Numbered from the stretch's first letter, positions 26,540 to 33,468 are shown. The stretch: DNA of 37,044 nucleotides from Alphaproteobacteria bacterium (GCA_017961285.1 JAGCXO010000031.1:1-37044); one strand, 5' to 3'. Numbers and translations: made by a program. The notes: generated by a model not told the origin, from the letters alone.

Positions 26540-26568
26540 ACTGGCTAGTTTAGTTAATAATTAAATTC
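26540..26568 (-). other. Conserved 5' leader element, copy 2
   Basis: The 29 nt before the ATG read GAATTTAATTATTAACT and onward to CCAGT-ATG. About 24 of 29 positions match the leader of the unrelated gene at 489-1121 (1122-1151). The match starts at the same distance from the start codon. Confidence 0.6.
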
Positions 26569-26574
26569 AAGTTA

Positions 26575-26602
26575 TTTTTAATATAAAAAAAGGCTTTGTC
26601 AA
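26575..26602 (-). promoter_or_regulatory. Promoter of the small membrane protein gene
   Basis: TTGACA (26597-26602) and TAAAAA (26575-26580) are 16 bp apart on the minus strand. The predicted leader is about 28 nt and begins close to the conserved leader element. Confidence 0.45.
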
Positions 26603-26678
26603 TTATAAAAGATATAACTGTCAGATAGTGTTGTTGCGGCGCTTATGATATTAAATATGTAAGCAGAAAAAATATATG

Positions 26679-26822
26679 TTGACAAAAAATATAAAATACG
26701 GTAGTTTTGTGGACAAAAATAATTATTATGAGTGATATTATTCTCTAAAATCGAAGTAATGTCTTTTTTCATAATAATTTATAAAAAAATAAACAATAGT
26801 AAAAATAAAAAAAAAATTAAAA
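26679..26822 (+). promoter_or_regulatory. Promoter and long AT-rich leader with hairpin, gene at 26823
   Basis: TTGACA (26679-26684) and TAGTTT (26702-26707) are 17 bp apart. The leader of about 110 nt holds a perfect 11-bp inverted repeat, AATTATTATGA (26721-26731) and TCATAATAATT (26769-26779), around a 37-nt loop. The last 40 nt before the ATG are almost only A and T and have no Shine-Dalgarno sequence. Confidence 0.5.
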
Positions 26823-27302
26823 ATGAAGAAAGAAAAAAAAAGAAAAGAGGAAGAACTTTCCATTATTGCCAGTGGCGATATGGAGAGAATTAAGGGAGCG
26901 ATAAGAGATTATGCGTTCACAGTGGGGACGCAAATGCGCCTTCTCCTTCCGGAGAATATAGAGATTTTGAAGCTCTATGTCTCCATGAGAAAACCCTGCA
27001 GAGATTGCGTTTGTGCAATCCTTTTGGGGGACTACGACAAGAAAATTGTCGATAATGCCGTCATGGCAAATTGCCTTGACGAGCAGAATGAAGTTCTCCT
27101 TGTCAAGCGGTATCCAAACTTGGTGACGCGCTACTGTCGGACAAATCCTGCAGGCCCGTACCTGCACGAAGGGGCCTATTTCGAAGCGCTCAAAAATGAG
27201 CGCTTGGCAAAAGTGGTGAGGCCCTATCCCCAACAAGGGGCAAGTCTTAAACTGGGGGATATGTTTACCCCCGAAATGTTAAAAAAGCTCGGCTATTGCT
27301 GA
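26823..27302 (+). CDS. Hypothetical Cys-containing protein of foreign composition, possible degenerate repeats
   Basis: 159 residues. The first eleven are nearly all Lys/Glu/Arg. The body seems to hold degenerate helical repeats of about 22-28 residues: segments around SGDMERIKGAIRDYA, LPENIEILKLYV, GDYDKKIVDNAV and KRYPNLVTRYC have similar spacing of hydrophobic and acidic residues and recall the repeats at 114-1121. A CRDCVC motif lies near residue 60. The gene is about half GC by eye and uses CTC, CCC and GTC codons rare in its neighbours, indicating horizontal transfer. It is a single-gene unit ended by the terminator at 27320-27352. Function unknown. Confidence 0.7.
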   Translation: MKKEKKRKEEELSIIASGDMERIKGAIRDYAFTVGTQMRLLLPENIEILKLYVSMRKPCRDCVCAILLGDYDKKIVDNAVMANCLDEQNEVLLVKRYPNLVTRYCRTNPAGPYLHEGAYFEALKNERLAKVVRPYPQQGASLKLGDMFTPEMLKKLGYC

Positions 27303-27319
27303 GCTTTTAATTTAAAAAC

Positions 27320-27352
27320 AAAAAAGGAGTGATAAAGTCACTCCTTTTTTTG
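27320..27352. terminator. Bidirectional terminator
   Basis: AGGAGTGA and TCACTCCT (325-332 and 338-345 within 27 kb) form a stem with a 5-nt loop, with six or more A/T on both sides. It ends the gene at 26823 on the plus strand and the PEP-synthase-like gene on the minus strand. Confidence 0.85.
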
Positions 27353-27360
27353 TTTCTTCT

Positions 27361-28698
27361 TCATCTGTCGAAATAATTTTTTGTGTGGAGGTTTGATAAA
27401 ACTCGGTTAAAAGTGCCTTTTGATAAGTCTATACGGATTTTTTCGCCGGCTTTTATGCTTTGAAGAGCATCGCCTTTTGCCGAAATCCAAAAAGGTTGCC
27501 CCATTTCTCTAAATTCATTGCCTTGGTGACCATATAAAACATTACGCATATAACCATAGTTATCAACTATCAGATCGGCTTTTAATTTGCCGTAATAAGC
27601 AAAATGGCTTGCATCGGAAAATTCTTTATTATTGCGATAGTGAATGGGATAACTTGAAAAAATATATCCTGATAAATCAAAAATTTTTTGATCTTTTCTA
27701 TAACTTTCCTTAAAAATTGGACTGTTATGGTCGGTCATTTCGGAAATGATAATCGGAGAATCCTTAAAATATCCGACAATATCTTGGTTGGGCAAAGTTT
27801 TTATAATGAAATTTTGTGCCATTAAATACGGACGTTGTTGCAACACATATATTTTGCCGTTTTTTACAGCGAACTCCATATCTATCGGATGCCCTTGTTT
27901 TTCCTCCATATGATTTATTATTGCGATAAGCGGCAATACCTCTTTGCCATAACGATTATCAATCGCGCATTTGTATGCCCATGGCTGTATTTGTTCCCCT
28001 TTATAGTCCGTACGGATAGAAAGCAAATGATAGCTAGTATTAAAATTGGCATAGGCTTCAGGAGACAGCACTCCAATTCCTTTTTCGGCAAAACCGTCTT
28101 TCCTGATGTATTTTGAAATTTTTATAACTTCACCCTGCTCTTGTCCTGTGACTAATTTTTCTGCAGTTTTGCCCTTAACTCTATTGATAACGACAAAGGG
28201 ATCGCCGTCAAAATCTTCACTATAAGCAACTCCTGAATTGTCGGGTTTGTCTATCATTTGTTGGATTATCACCGACATTTTCGGAGTTTTGTTATTATCC
28301 AGAGTTACATTTTGGGCAGATTGATAAACTGTTTGCAATGCGGCTCTCATCTCATCGACGGTAGAAACATTCAAAACACTTTCAAAAGCACCGGAATAAC
28401 TTTTGTTTGCACCATCTTCAATATCTGCCGAAGAGCGCACGGCTACATTGCCGCCACTTGCATGCATGGCTTTTACCGCCTGAACCAAAACAGTGTTAGG
28501 GACTTGCTTTTCTCGCAAATATTCTTGGTGGCACTCGTTTGAGAGGACAAAAGTTTTCGGCACACAAACATCTATACCTAATTCCTGTAAATCGGCAATG
28601 TAATCATAACTTTCAAGCAAACCTAGAGCTTTACCACCGATTTTTTGCTTGTCAGCCAAAGAAATTTTGTTCAAATCATAGAGTATCTTATTTGTCAT
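27361..28698 (-). CDS. Stand-alone PEP synthase/PPDK-type ATP-binding domain protein
   Basis: 445 residues from the ATG at 28698. Residues 20-290 match the N-terminal nucleotide-binding domain of PEP synthase and pyruvate phosphate dikinase: GGKALGLL (21-28), VAVRSSADIEDG (86-97), GVAYSEDFDGDP (156-167), DMEF (273-276) and QQRP (287-290). Neither the swivelling phosphohistidine domain nor the TIM-barrel PEP domain follows; the last 155 residues are unrecognised. It is therefore not a complete PEP synthase but perhaps a phosphotransferase acting on another substrate, or one half of a split enzyme. The promoter places the transcript start at or next to the ATG (leaderless). Confidence 0.8.
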   Translation of the reverse strand: MTNKILYDLNKISLADKQKIGGKALGLLESYDYIADLQELGIDVCVPKTFVLSNECHQEYLREKQVPNTVLVQAVKAMHASGGNVAVRSSADIEDGANKSYSGAFESVLNVSTVDEMRAALQTVYQSAQNVTLDNNKTPKMSVIIQQMIDKPDNSGVAYSEDFDGDPFVVINRVKGKTAEKLVTGQEQGEVIKISKYIRKDGFAEKGIGVLSPEAYANFNTSYHLLSIRTDYKGEQIQPWAYKCAIDNRYGKEVLPLIAIINHMEEKQGHPIDMEFAVKNGKIYVLQQRPYLMAQNFIIKTLPNQDIVGYFKDSPIIISEMTDHNSPIFKESYRKDQKIFDLSGYIFSSYPIHYRNNKEFSDASHFAYYGKLKADLIVDNYGYMRNVLYGHQGNEFREMGQPFWISAKGDALQSIKAGEKIRIDLSKGTFNRVLSNLHTKNYFDR

Positions 28699-28705
28699 GG
28701 GCGGG

Positions 28706-28734
28706 AATATACCACATAACTCAAGCCTTTGCAA
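28706..28734 (-). promoter_or_regulatory. Promoter giving a leaderless transcript
   Basis: TTGCAA (28729-28734) and TATATT (28706-28711) are 17 bp apart on the minus strand. Only 7 nt separate the -10 box from the ATG at 28698, so transcription should start at the start codon. No ribosome-binding site is present. Confidence 0.55.
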
Positions 28735-28743
28735 GCTAAAAAC

Positions 28744-29451
28744 TTATTTTGAGAGTTCAGCGATCAGATGTTCGGCGAATTTTGGGAAAGTTTGCGAGGC
28801 TTTTCCTAATATTTCTTGGTCAAACATGTTGCTGTTGTTGCAAGGATCAAGGTTAAATAAATAAGTTTTTGCTCCGGCATATTTTGCCATTCTTACGAAT
28901 CCGGCGGCCGGATAGACAATTCCGCTGGTGCCAATAGCAATAAACATATCGCAATTTAAGAGCATTTTATCAACCTCGTTCATATATTTTGGCATTTCCC
29001 CAAAGAAAACAATATTAGGTTTAAGCATTCCCGATACTTGGCATTGCGGACAAATTTCATCACTTTCGACATCGCCCAAAGTTTTGATGACATGGCCGCA
29101 GTTTGTGCAAACACATTCATCAATTCGCCCATGAATATGATAAATGTTCTTATTACCGGCTTTTTCATGCAACAAATCCACATTTTGGGTTACGACGTTG
29201 ATATTTATATCGGGAAGTTTTTCTTGCAATGTGGTAATAGACTGATGTCCCATATTTGGGGATGCTTGCATCATAATCGGGCGCAGCTCATTGTAAAATG
29301 AGTTTACATAAACCGGATTTTTTTCAAAAGCCTCAACAGTGCAAACATCTTCTACCCTGTGGTTGAGCCATAAACCATCCTCGGAGCGAAAAGTTTTTAA
29401 GCCTGATTCTGCCGATATACCCGAGCCTGTTAATATTATGATATTTTTCAT
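28744..29451 (-). CDS. cobB: Sir2-family NAD-dependent protein deacylase
   Basis: 235 residues, normal for bacterial class III sirtuins. Visible: NAD-binding GSGISAESGLKTFR (9-22), TQNVD (88-92), catalytic His107, and zinc ligands C115, C118, C134, C137. Sirtuins remove acyl groups from lysine with NAD. The acyl-pocket motif of CobB desuccinylases is Tyr-x-x-Arg; here Y53 is followed by L56, with Arg one position later, so desuccinylation may be weak. The gene is last in an operon with a P-loop kinase (6-nt gap) and a nitroreductase-like gene. Confidence 0.93.
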   Translation of the reverse strand: MKNIIILTGSGISAESGLKTFRSEDGLWLNHRVEDVCTVEAFEKNPVYVNSFYNELRPIMMQASPNMGHQSITTLQEKLPDININVVTQNVDLLHEKAGNKNIYHIHGRIDECVCTNCGHVIKTLGDVESDEICPQCQVSGMLKPNIVFFGEMPKYMNEVDKMLLNCDMFIAIGTSGIVYPAAGFVRMAKYAGAKTYLFNLDPCNNSNMFDQEILGKASQTFPKFAEHLIAELSK

Positions 29452-29457
29452 CAGTTT

Positions 29458-29961
29458 CTATGCTTTCACAAAATTTTTAACAATTTCGGCAGTTTGTTCA
29501 GGAGTTTGGTCATCATTATTTATAATCAAATCAGAATAAGGACGCTTTTGATAGCCCTCCTCATACATTTCACGAATGCGTTTTCTTTCCCAGTCATTCA
29601 ATTTTCTTGTTCCCCGATTTTTTAAGCACACCTCAAGACTTGGCGCGAGAGTAACATTAACAAAACGTGTATTTTCATCTGCCATTGCTGCCCATTTTTT
29701 ATAACTTTCTTCAGCAATCGGATAAGCAAAAATAACATTTTCATATTCGTGAGATTGTTTCAAAGCTAAAAGCTTTTCATCAAGACGTCTTTGGCGCTCT
29801 TTCCAGCCGTCTTCCAAATAAAGTCCGAGCTTCTCCTGTTCTTCATCACTCATCAACTCGTCAACTTCAATAAAGATTGCTTTCGGCAATATATTTACCA
29901 AAATTTTTGAAACTGTTGTTTTTCCCGAATTGATTGGACCGTTTATATTTAGAAGTAACAC
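29458..29961 (-). CDS. P-loop kinase-like protein
   Basis: 167 residues. Walker A GPINSGKTT (8-16) at the N-terminus, an acidic VDE after the second strand (residues 33-35) and a lid-like Arg/Lys stretch (KNRGTRKLNDWERKRIREM) fit small nucleotide or antibiotic kinases such as the chloramphenicol phosphotransferase/APS kinase group. The start is a GTG at 29961, immediately after the stop of the upstream gene. The substrate is unknown. Confidence 0.8.
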   Translation of the reverse strand: MLLLNINGPINSGKTTVSKILVNILPKAIFIEVDELMSDEEQEKLGLYLEDGWKERQRRLDEKLLALKQSHEYENVIFAYPIAEESYKKWAAMADENTRFVNVTLAPSLEVCLKNRGTRKLNDWERKRIREMYEEGYQKRPYSDLIINNDDQTPEQTAEIVKNFVKA

Positions 29962-30552
29962 TTATTTTTTCCATCCGATTGCTTGTGAGATGATAACACG
30001 TTGTCCGTCAGGCAGTTTTAATACTTCTCGGACTTTTTCGCGCTCAAAATATCCGCGAACGACGCTAGCCATATTGTTGGCGGCAATGTAGAGTTCTACA
30101 TTTTGATAGGCGGAGCCGGCATGCATTGCGGCATAGTCCTCGTTGCTTCCGGTATATACAAGAACAGTGGAAACAGGTTCCATATAGTCTTGCAACTGAA
30201 ACAACTTTAGATAATTTTCAGCCGATTGTTGAATTAAACTATTTTTCGTAGCATCATAAAGCCAAATGCCGTCTTTGTTAAAAACATAAATATTCAAATC
30301 TTTTTTGTTCAATGCGGTAGGAATTGTGCGCCTGCCATCCTCTCTGTTAACTCCATAAGCCGCCCACAAAAGATTACTTAAGGTTTGATTGTCAACCACT
30401 TTGTCCGAAAACTCCCGCTCGGAATAACGATTTTCCAATGCCTGAATCAAAGTTGTGGTATTTGTTTTTTCCGGTAACGGAAGTTTTATCTCCGCGGCCA
30501 GTGCTGATGTTGCCATAAATCCTGCCATGATAACTCCTAATATCTTTTTCAT
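29962..30552 (-). CDS. Exported SagB-type nitroreductase-family protein
   Basis: 196 residues from the ATG at 30552 (AAAGGGGGC upstream; an earlier in-frame start at 30603 has no such site). A signal peptide (about 1-19, ending ALA) precedes a nitroreductase/SagB-type domain: RYSEREFSDKVVDNQTLSNLLWAAYGVN is the typical opening, with RRTIPTALN, and AGSAYQNVELYIAANNM in the second half. The family binds FMN and reduces nitro groups or oxidises azolines. Export is unusual for an FMN enzyme but known for some SagB-like proteins. First gene of the operon with the P-loop kinase and sirtuin. Confidence 0.85.
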   Translation of the reverse strand: MKKILGVIMAGFMATSALAAEIKLPLPEKTNTTTLIQALENRYSEREFSDKVVDNQTLSNLLWAAYGVNREDGRRTIPTALNKKDLNIYVFNKDGIWLYDATKNSLIQQSAENYLKLFQLQDYMEPVSTVLVYTGSNEDYAAMHAGSAYQNVELYIAANNMASVVRGYFEREKVREVLKLPDGQRVIISQAIGWKK

Positions 30553-30667
30553 ATTGCCCCCTTTCGATGGATATATCCTAGTTTTTTCAAAAATAAATGT
30601 CAATCAACAATATTTTATTGTCATTTGGTAAATAATTTTGTATTTTATAAAAAAAAGGAGAAACTAG

Positions 30668-31243
30668 ATGAAACTACCAGAACAAATAGAAGCAAAAAGA
30701 ATTATTTTAACAGGATTGAATAATCCATCTTTTGAAATAGCTAAACAGATATATGCAGTGGTGGATAAATCTCGGAACAGGCTGCGCGAATGGTTGCCTT
30801 GGGTGGATAGAACCAATTCTGCAGAAGATGAATATACAAACTTTTTGGTCGAATGGTGTAAAGCACATTGGGAGGCGGAAGAAGGTTTTGCCTATTTGAT
30901 AATTTCAAAAGAAACAAAGCAGATTTTGGGCTGTGTTGATATCTTTAATATTTCGCAAAAAAACATAAGCGGAGAAATAGGTTATTGGCTTTCTGATGAT
31001 GCCGAAGGAAACGGGTATATGAAAGAAGCTGTTTGTGCCTTGGAGAATGAATCTTTTAATGCAGGTATCAACCGTATTGTCATAAAAAATGATACAAAAA
31101 ATTTGCGTTCTGTGCATGTTACAGAACAATGCGGATATGTTTTGGAAGGTGTGATGCGCCAAGATGTGTGGGATGAGTACCATCAAAGGTTGCGTGATAC
31201 AAATATTTGGGCAAAACTCAAATCTGATAAAGAAAAAGAATAA
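30668..31243 (+). CDS. GNAT acetyltransferase, RimJ/RimL type
   Basis: 191 residues. N-terminal LEAKRIILTGL-like strand, LREWLPWVDR, GCVDIFNI and GEIGYWLSDDAEGNGYMKEAV (acetyl-CoA binding region) followed by NLRSVHVTEQCGYVLEGVMRQ are typical of RimJ/RimL-like acetyltransferases, which modify ribosomal proteins or small molecules. AAAGGAG precedes the ATG. Transcribed divergently from the nitroreductase operon and ended by the terminator shared with thrS. Confidence 0.92.
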   Translation: MKLPEQIEAKRIILTGLNNPSFEIAKQIYAVVDKSRNRLREWLPWVDRTNSAEDEYTNFLVEWCKAHWEAEEGFAYLIISKETKQILGCVDIFNISQKNISGEIGYWLSDDAEGNGYMKEAVCALENESFNAGINRIVIKNDTKNLRSVHVTEQCGYVLEGVMRQDVWDEYHQRLRDTNIWAKLKSDKEKE

Positions 31244-31251
31244 TATGTTTG

Positions 31252-31283
31252 AAAAAATCCCCCACAATTTGTGAGGGATTTTT
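31252..31283. terminator. Bidirectional terminator of the GNAT gene and thrS
   Basis: AAATCCC (31255-31261) pairs with GGGATTT (31275-31281), with an inner CAC/GTG helix after one mismatch. T runs follow on both strands (plus: 31279-31283; minus: 31252-31257). Confidence 0.8.
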
Positions 31284-31288
31284 GTTTT

Positions 31289-32566
31289 TTACAAATCCAG
31301 ACTTCTGTTTTTGATTTTTTCGGATATATGTTCCATAAAATCAGAAAGAGGAATATTATTTATCTGCTCACCGTTTCTTAAGCGAACGGAAATACAATTG
31401 TTTTCGATTTCGTTGTCGCCAATGACAATGAGGTAAGGAATTTTTTTCTTTACGCCTTCTCTGATTTGATAAGAAACCGTATTGCCGGAAATATCGGCCT
31501 CGGCTCTAATATCTTTTTCCAACAGTTTTTGCTGAATTTCTAGAGCGGCTTTTTGGTGTCTATCCGATATTGGCAATATTTGGACTTGGGAAGGCGATAG
31601 CCAGACGGGTAGTTTTCCTTCGCATTGTTCAAGATATACACCGATAAAACGTTCTATCGAGCCCAAAATAGCCCTGTGTAACATGATAGGTATATGTTTT
31701 TGCCCGTCTTCGCCGATATATGACATTCCCCATTTTTCCGGCAAATTCATATCCAGCTGAATCGTCATACATTGCCATTCTTTGCCATTTTTATCTATGG
31801 CTTTGACATCTATTGCCGGGCCATAGAACTTTGCTCCGCCAACATCTATGTCATAGGAAAGTTTTTTGTCTTTTAAGACTTGTTCTATTGCTTGTTCTGC
31901 CATTTTCCAAACTGGCTCATTGTCGATATATTTATCCTTTTTACTTTTTAGATCTCGGACAGAAAAATAGACTTTGAATTTTTCATAACCAAAGACTCTA
32001 TTGAAGGCAAAACCAAAATCAAGGACTTTTGATAATTCTTCCATAAACTGATCTTGGCGACAAATAATATGAGCATCATCTTGCGTAATACAGCGAACGC
32101 GTAGTAATCCCTGTAAGCCGCCGGATGCTTCATAACGATATACGTTACCTAATTCGCAATATTTTATCGGCAATTCTTTATATGAATGCGGAGAGGCATT
32201 GTAAATTGCCACATGAAAAGGGCAACTCATGGGTTTGACATAATATGCGCCCTGCTCTTCTTTGTCTTTTAGAGACATATCCATAGGCGGATACATGCAA
32301 TCGGCAAAATGTTCCAAGTGCCCGGATTTTTCCCACAATTGTTTTAGACCGACAACCGGAGAATAAACATATTTGTAGCCGGCTTTTTGGTGTTCTTTTT
32401 TCCAAAAGGATTCAATTTCGTTACGAATAATTGCGCCGTTTGGATGCCACAAAGCCAATCCTGAACCTACATATTCGCTGAAAGAAAATAAATCCAACTC
32501 TTTTCCGATACGACGATGGTCGTTTTCGGAGATATTTTGTTTTTCATTTATACTGATATTATTCAT
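31289..32566 (-). CDS. thrS: Threonyl-tRNA synthetase lacking N-terminal TGS and editing domains
   Basis: 425 residues against about 640 for usual bacterial ThrRS. The protein starts at DHRRIGKELDLFSF, the beginning of the catalytic core, so both TGS and the N2 editing domain are absent. Class II motifs are intact: motif 2 NVYRYEASGG...LLRVR, motif 3 MLHRAILGSIERF, and zinc ligands C115, H166, H297 (C-to-H spacing 51, as in E. coli). Departures are MSCP instead of MNCP before the zinc Cys and CITQDDAH instead of GFTQDDAH. The anticodon-binding domain is present (about 325-425). AAAGG lies 9 nt before the ATG inside a regulatory stem. Without editing, mischarged Ser-tRNA must be cleared in trans, or this is a second, special-purpose ThrRS. 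Confidence 0.93.
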   Translation of the reverse strand: MNNISINEKQNISENDHRRIGKELDLFSFSEYVGSGLALWHPNGAIIRNEIESFWKKEHQKAGYKYVYSPVVGLKQLWEKSGHLEHFADCMYPPMDMSLKDKEEQGAYYVKPMSCPFHVAIYNASPHSYKELPIKYCELGNVYRYEASGGLQGLLRVRCITQDDAHIICRQDQFMEELSKVLDFGFAFNRVFGYEKFKVYFSVRDLKSKKDKYIDNEPVWKMAEQAIEQVLKDKKLSYDIDVGGAKFYGPAIDVKAIDKNGKEWQCMTIQLDMNLPEKWGMSYIGEDGQKHIPIMLHRAILGSIERFIGVYLEQCEGKLPVWLSPSQVQILPISDRHQKAALEIQQKLLEKDIRAEADISGNTVSYQIREGVKKKIPYLIVIGDNEIENNCISVRLRNGEQINNIPLSDFMEHISEKIKNRSLDL

Positions 32567-32573
32567 TTTTTTA

Positions 32574-32683
32574 AACCTTTACTTTACTGAAATTGTTAAA
32601 CTTAAAATTGCTTGTATGGATATAAATCCAGAGAAAATAAGAAATATCACCGCACTTAAGCGGTGGTGGTTGCAGTAAAGGTT
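32574..32683 (-). promoter_or_regulatory. Long-range pairing that can hide the thrS ribosome-binding site
   Basis: On the minus-strand RNA, AACCUUUACU (from 32674-32683) is a perfect complement of AGUAAAGGUU (from 32574-32583), which contains the thrS Shine-Dalgarno AAAGG. The upstream arm encodes leader codons 28-30 (Thr-Phe-Thr). Between them lie hairpins CACCGC/GCGGTG (32648-32665) and TGGAT/ATCCA (32617-32630). Confidence 0.6.
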
Positions 32684-32763
32684 ATAAGCGCATGAGAAAA
32701 TACAGAACTTTCATTCAAGTTCTGTTGATTTTGGTCAAAATATATTTTCATTTCGTTTAACAT
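32656..32763 (-). CDS. thrS leader peptide, threonine-rich C-terminus
   Basis: A 35-codon ORF between the thrS promoter and thrS. It has no Thr before codon 28; then codons 27-35 read I-T-F-T-A-T-T-T-A and a TAA follows. Five of the last eight residues are threonine, as in thr-operon attenuator leaders. The ATG lies 7 nt after the -10 box, so the transcript is probably leaderless; ATG at codon 5 is an alternative start. The stop codon is in the loop of the CACCGC/GCGGTG hairpin. The Thr codons overlap the arm that sequesters the thrS ribosome-binding site. Confidence 0.7.
   Translation of the reverse strand: MLNEMKIYFDQNQQNLNESSVFSHALITFTATTTA
32702..32725 (-). promoter_or_regulatory. Hairpin in the thrS leader, possible pause site
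   Basis: ACAGAACTT (32702-32710) and AAGTTCTGT (32717-32725) form a perfect 9-bp stem with a 6-nt loop inside the leader-peptide ORF, upstream of the Thr codons. In amino-acid attenuators a hairpin at this position pauses RNA polymerase so the ribosome can catch up. Confidence 0.45.
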
Positions 32764-32770
32764 GCTGATG

Positions 32771-32799
32771 AATATAGCATAAATGAATTTTTTTGTCAA
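32771..32799 (-). promoter_or_regulatory. thrS promoter
   Basis: TTGACA (32794-32799) and TATATT (32771-32776) are 17 bp apart on the minus strand. Predicted start of transcription is within a base or two of the leader-peptide ATG (32763), leaving about 195 nt before thrS. Confidence 0.7.
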
Positions 32800-32826
32800 T
32801 TTGTTTTTTGTAGTCTGCAAACAAGC

Positions 32827-33468
32827 TTATTTTAATATATCTTCAAAGCTGTTGAAGTGAAAGAAAATGTGGTGCTTGGCGTTTTTGATGATTTGCAACT
32901 TGTCTTTGTAGAAAGTCTTTTGTGCTTTTAGGTCAAATATCAAATCGTTTTCCGCGACAATCGCTTTATCAAACTTGGGATTGATTTTGTCTTTTTGATT
33001 CTGATACATTTTTTCAAGAGCGGAAAGTTCAGCTGCACAGCTTTCTATTGTGCGCAAGGATTCCAGTTGATTATATTTTTTATATTCTTCATCACTGAAA
33101 ACCATGTATTTTCGGCGAAAATCAAGATAATTATCTAAAGTTATATTCTCGAAAACTCGGATATTTGCTTTTGATATACCCAATTTTTCATCAAAAAGAT
33201 ACGGATTGCCACATAAGGCTACTTTTTGACGTATGTTCGGAATTGTATCAGCAAAAATCGAGGCAATAAAAACTCCGGCAGAATATGCAATAATATAGAT
33301 ATTTGCGTATTGAGAAAAATCAAAATCTAAGTCTAGGTCTTGGTAGTTATATAAAATCAAAACATCTTTGTTATCGTGCAAATTGGTAAATTGATTGGTA
33401 TCACAGCCCCAACCTGCAAAAAATATTATTAAATCCTTTGAATTGTTGTTTTGATGAAAATACTGCAT
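32827..33468 (-). CDS. bioG: BioG-like pimeloyl-ACP methyl ester esterase (DUF452)
   Basis: 213 residues with the DUF452/BioG layout: FFAGWGCD near residue 16, nucleophile elbow AYSAGV (61-66, Ser63) and a C-terminal His in KHHIFFHF. BioG frees pimeloyl-ACP from its methyl ester in biotin synthesis. No other biotin gene is in the window. AAGG precedes the ATG with a 9-nt gap, and a TATAAT (33499-33504, minus strand) is the likely -10 box. Low overall similarity is normal for this family, so the assignment rests on motif pattern and length. Confidence 0.75.
   Translation of the reverse strand: MQYFHQNNNSKDLIIFFAGWGCDTNQFTNLHDNKDVLILYNYQDLDLDFDFSQYANIYIIAYSAGVFIASIFADTIPNIRQKVALCGNPYLFDEKLGISKANIRVFENITLDNYLDFRRKYMVFSDEEYKKYNQLESLRTIESCAAELSALEKMYQNQKDKINPKFDKAIVAENDLIFDLKAQKTFYKDKLQIIKNAKHHIFFHFNSFEDILK

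Noticed and set aside
26370-26564. Plus-strand ORF over the small membrane protein gene
   Set aside because: The minus-strand gene has promoter, leader element and terminator; the plus ORF has none of these.
32567-32826. T-box riboswitch or remnant of the missing ThrRS domains upstream of thrS
   Set aside because: No T-box consensus or specifier hairpin was seen, and no frame encodes TGS or editing-domain motifs; the leader peptide and pairing explain the region better.
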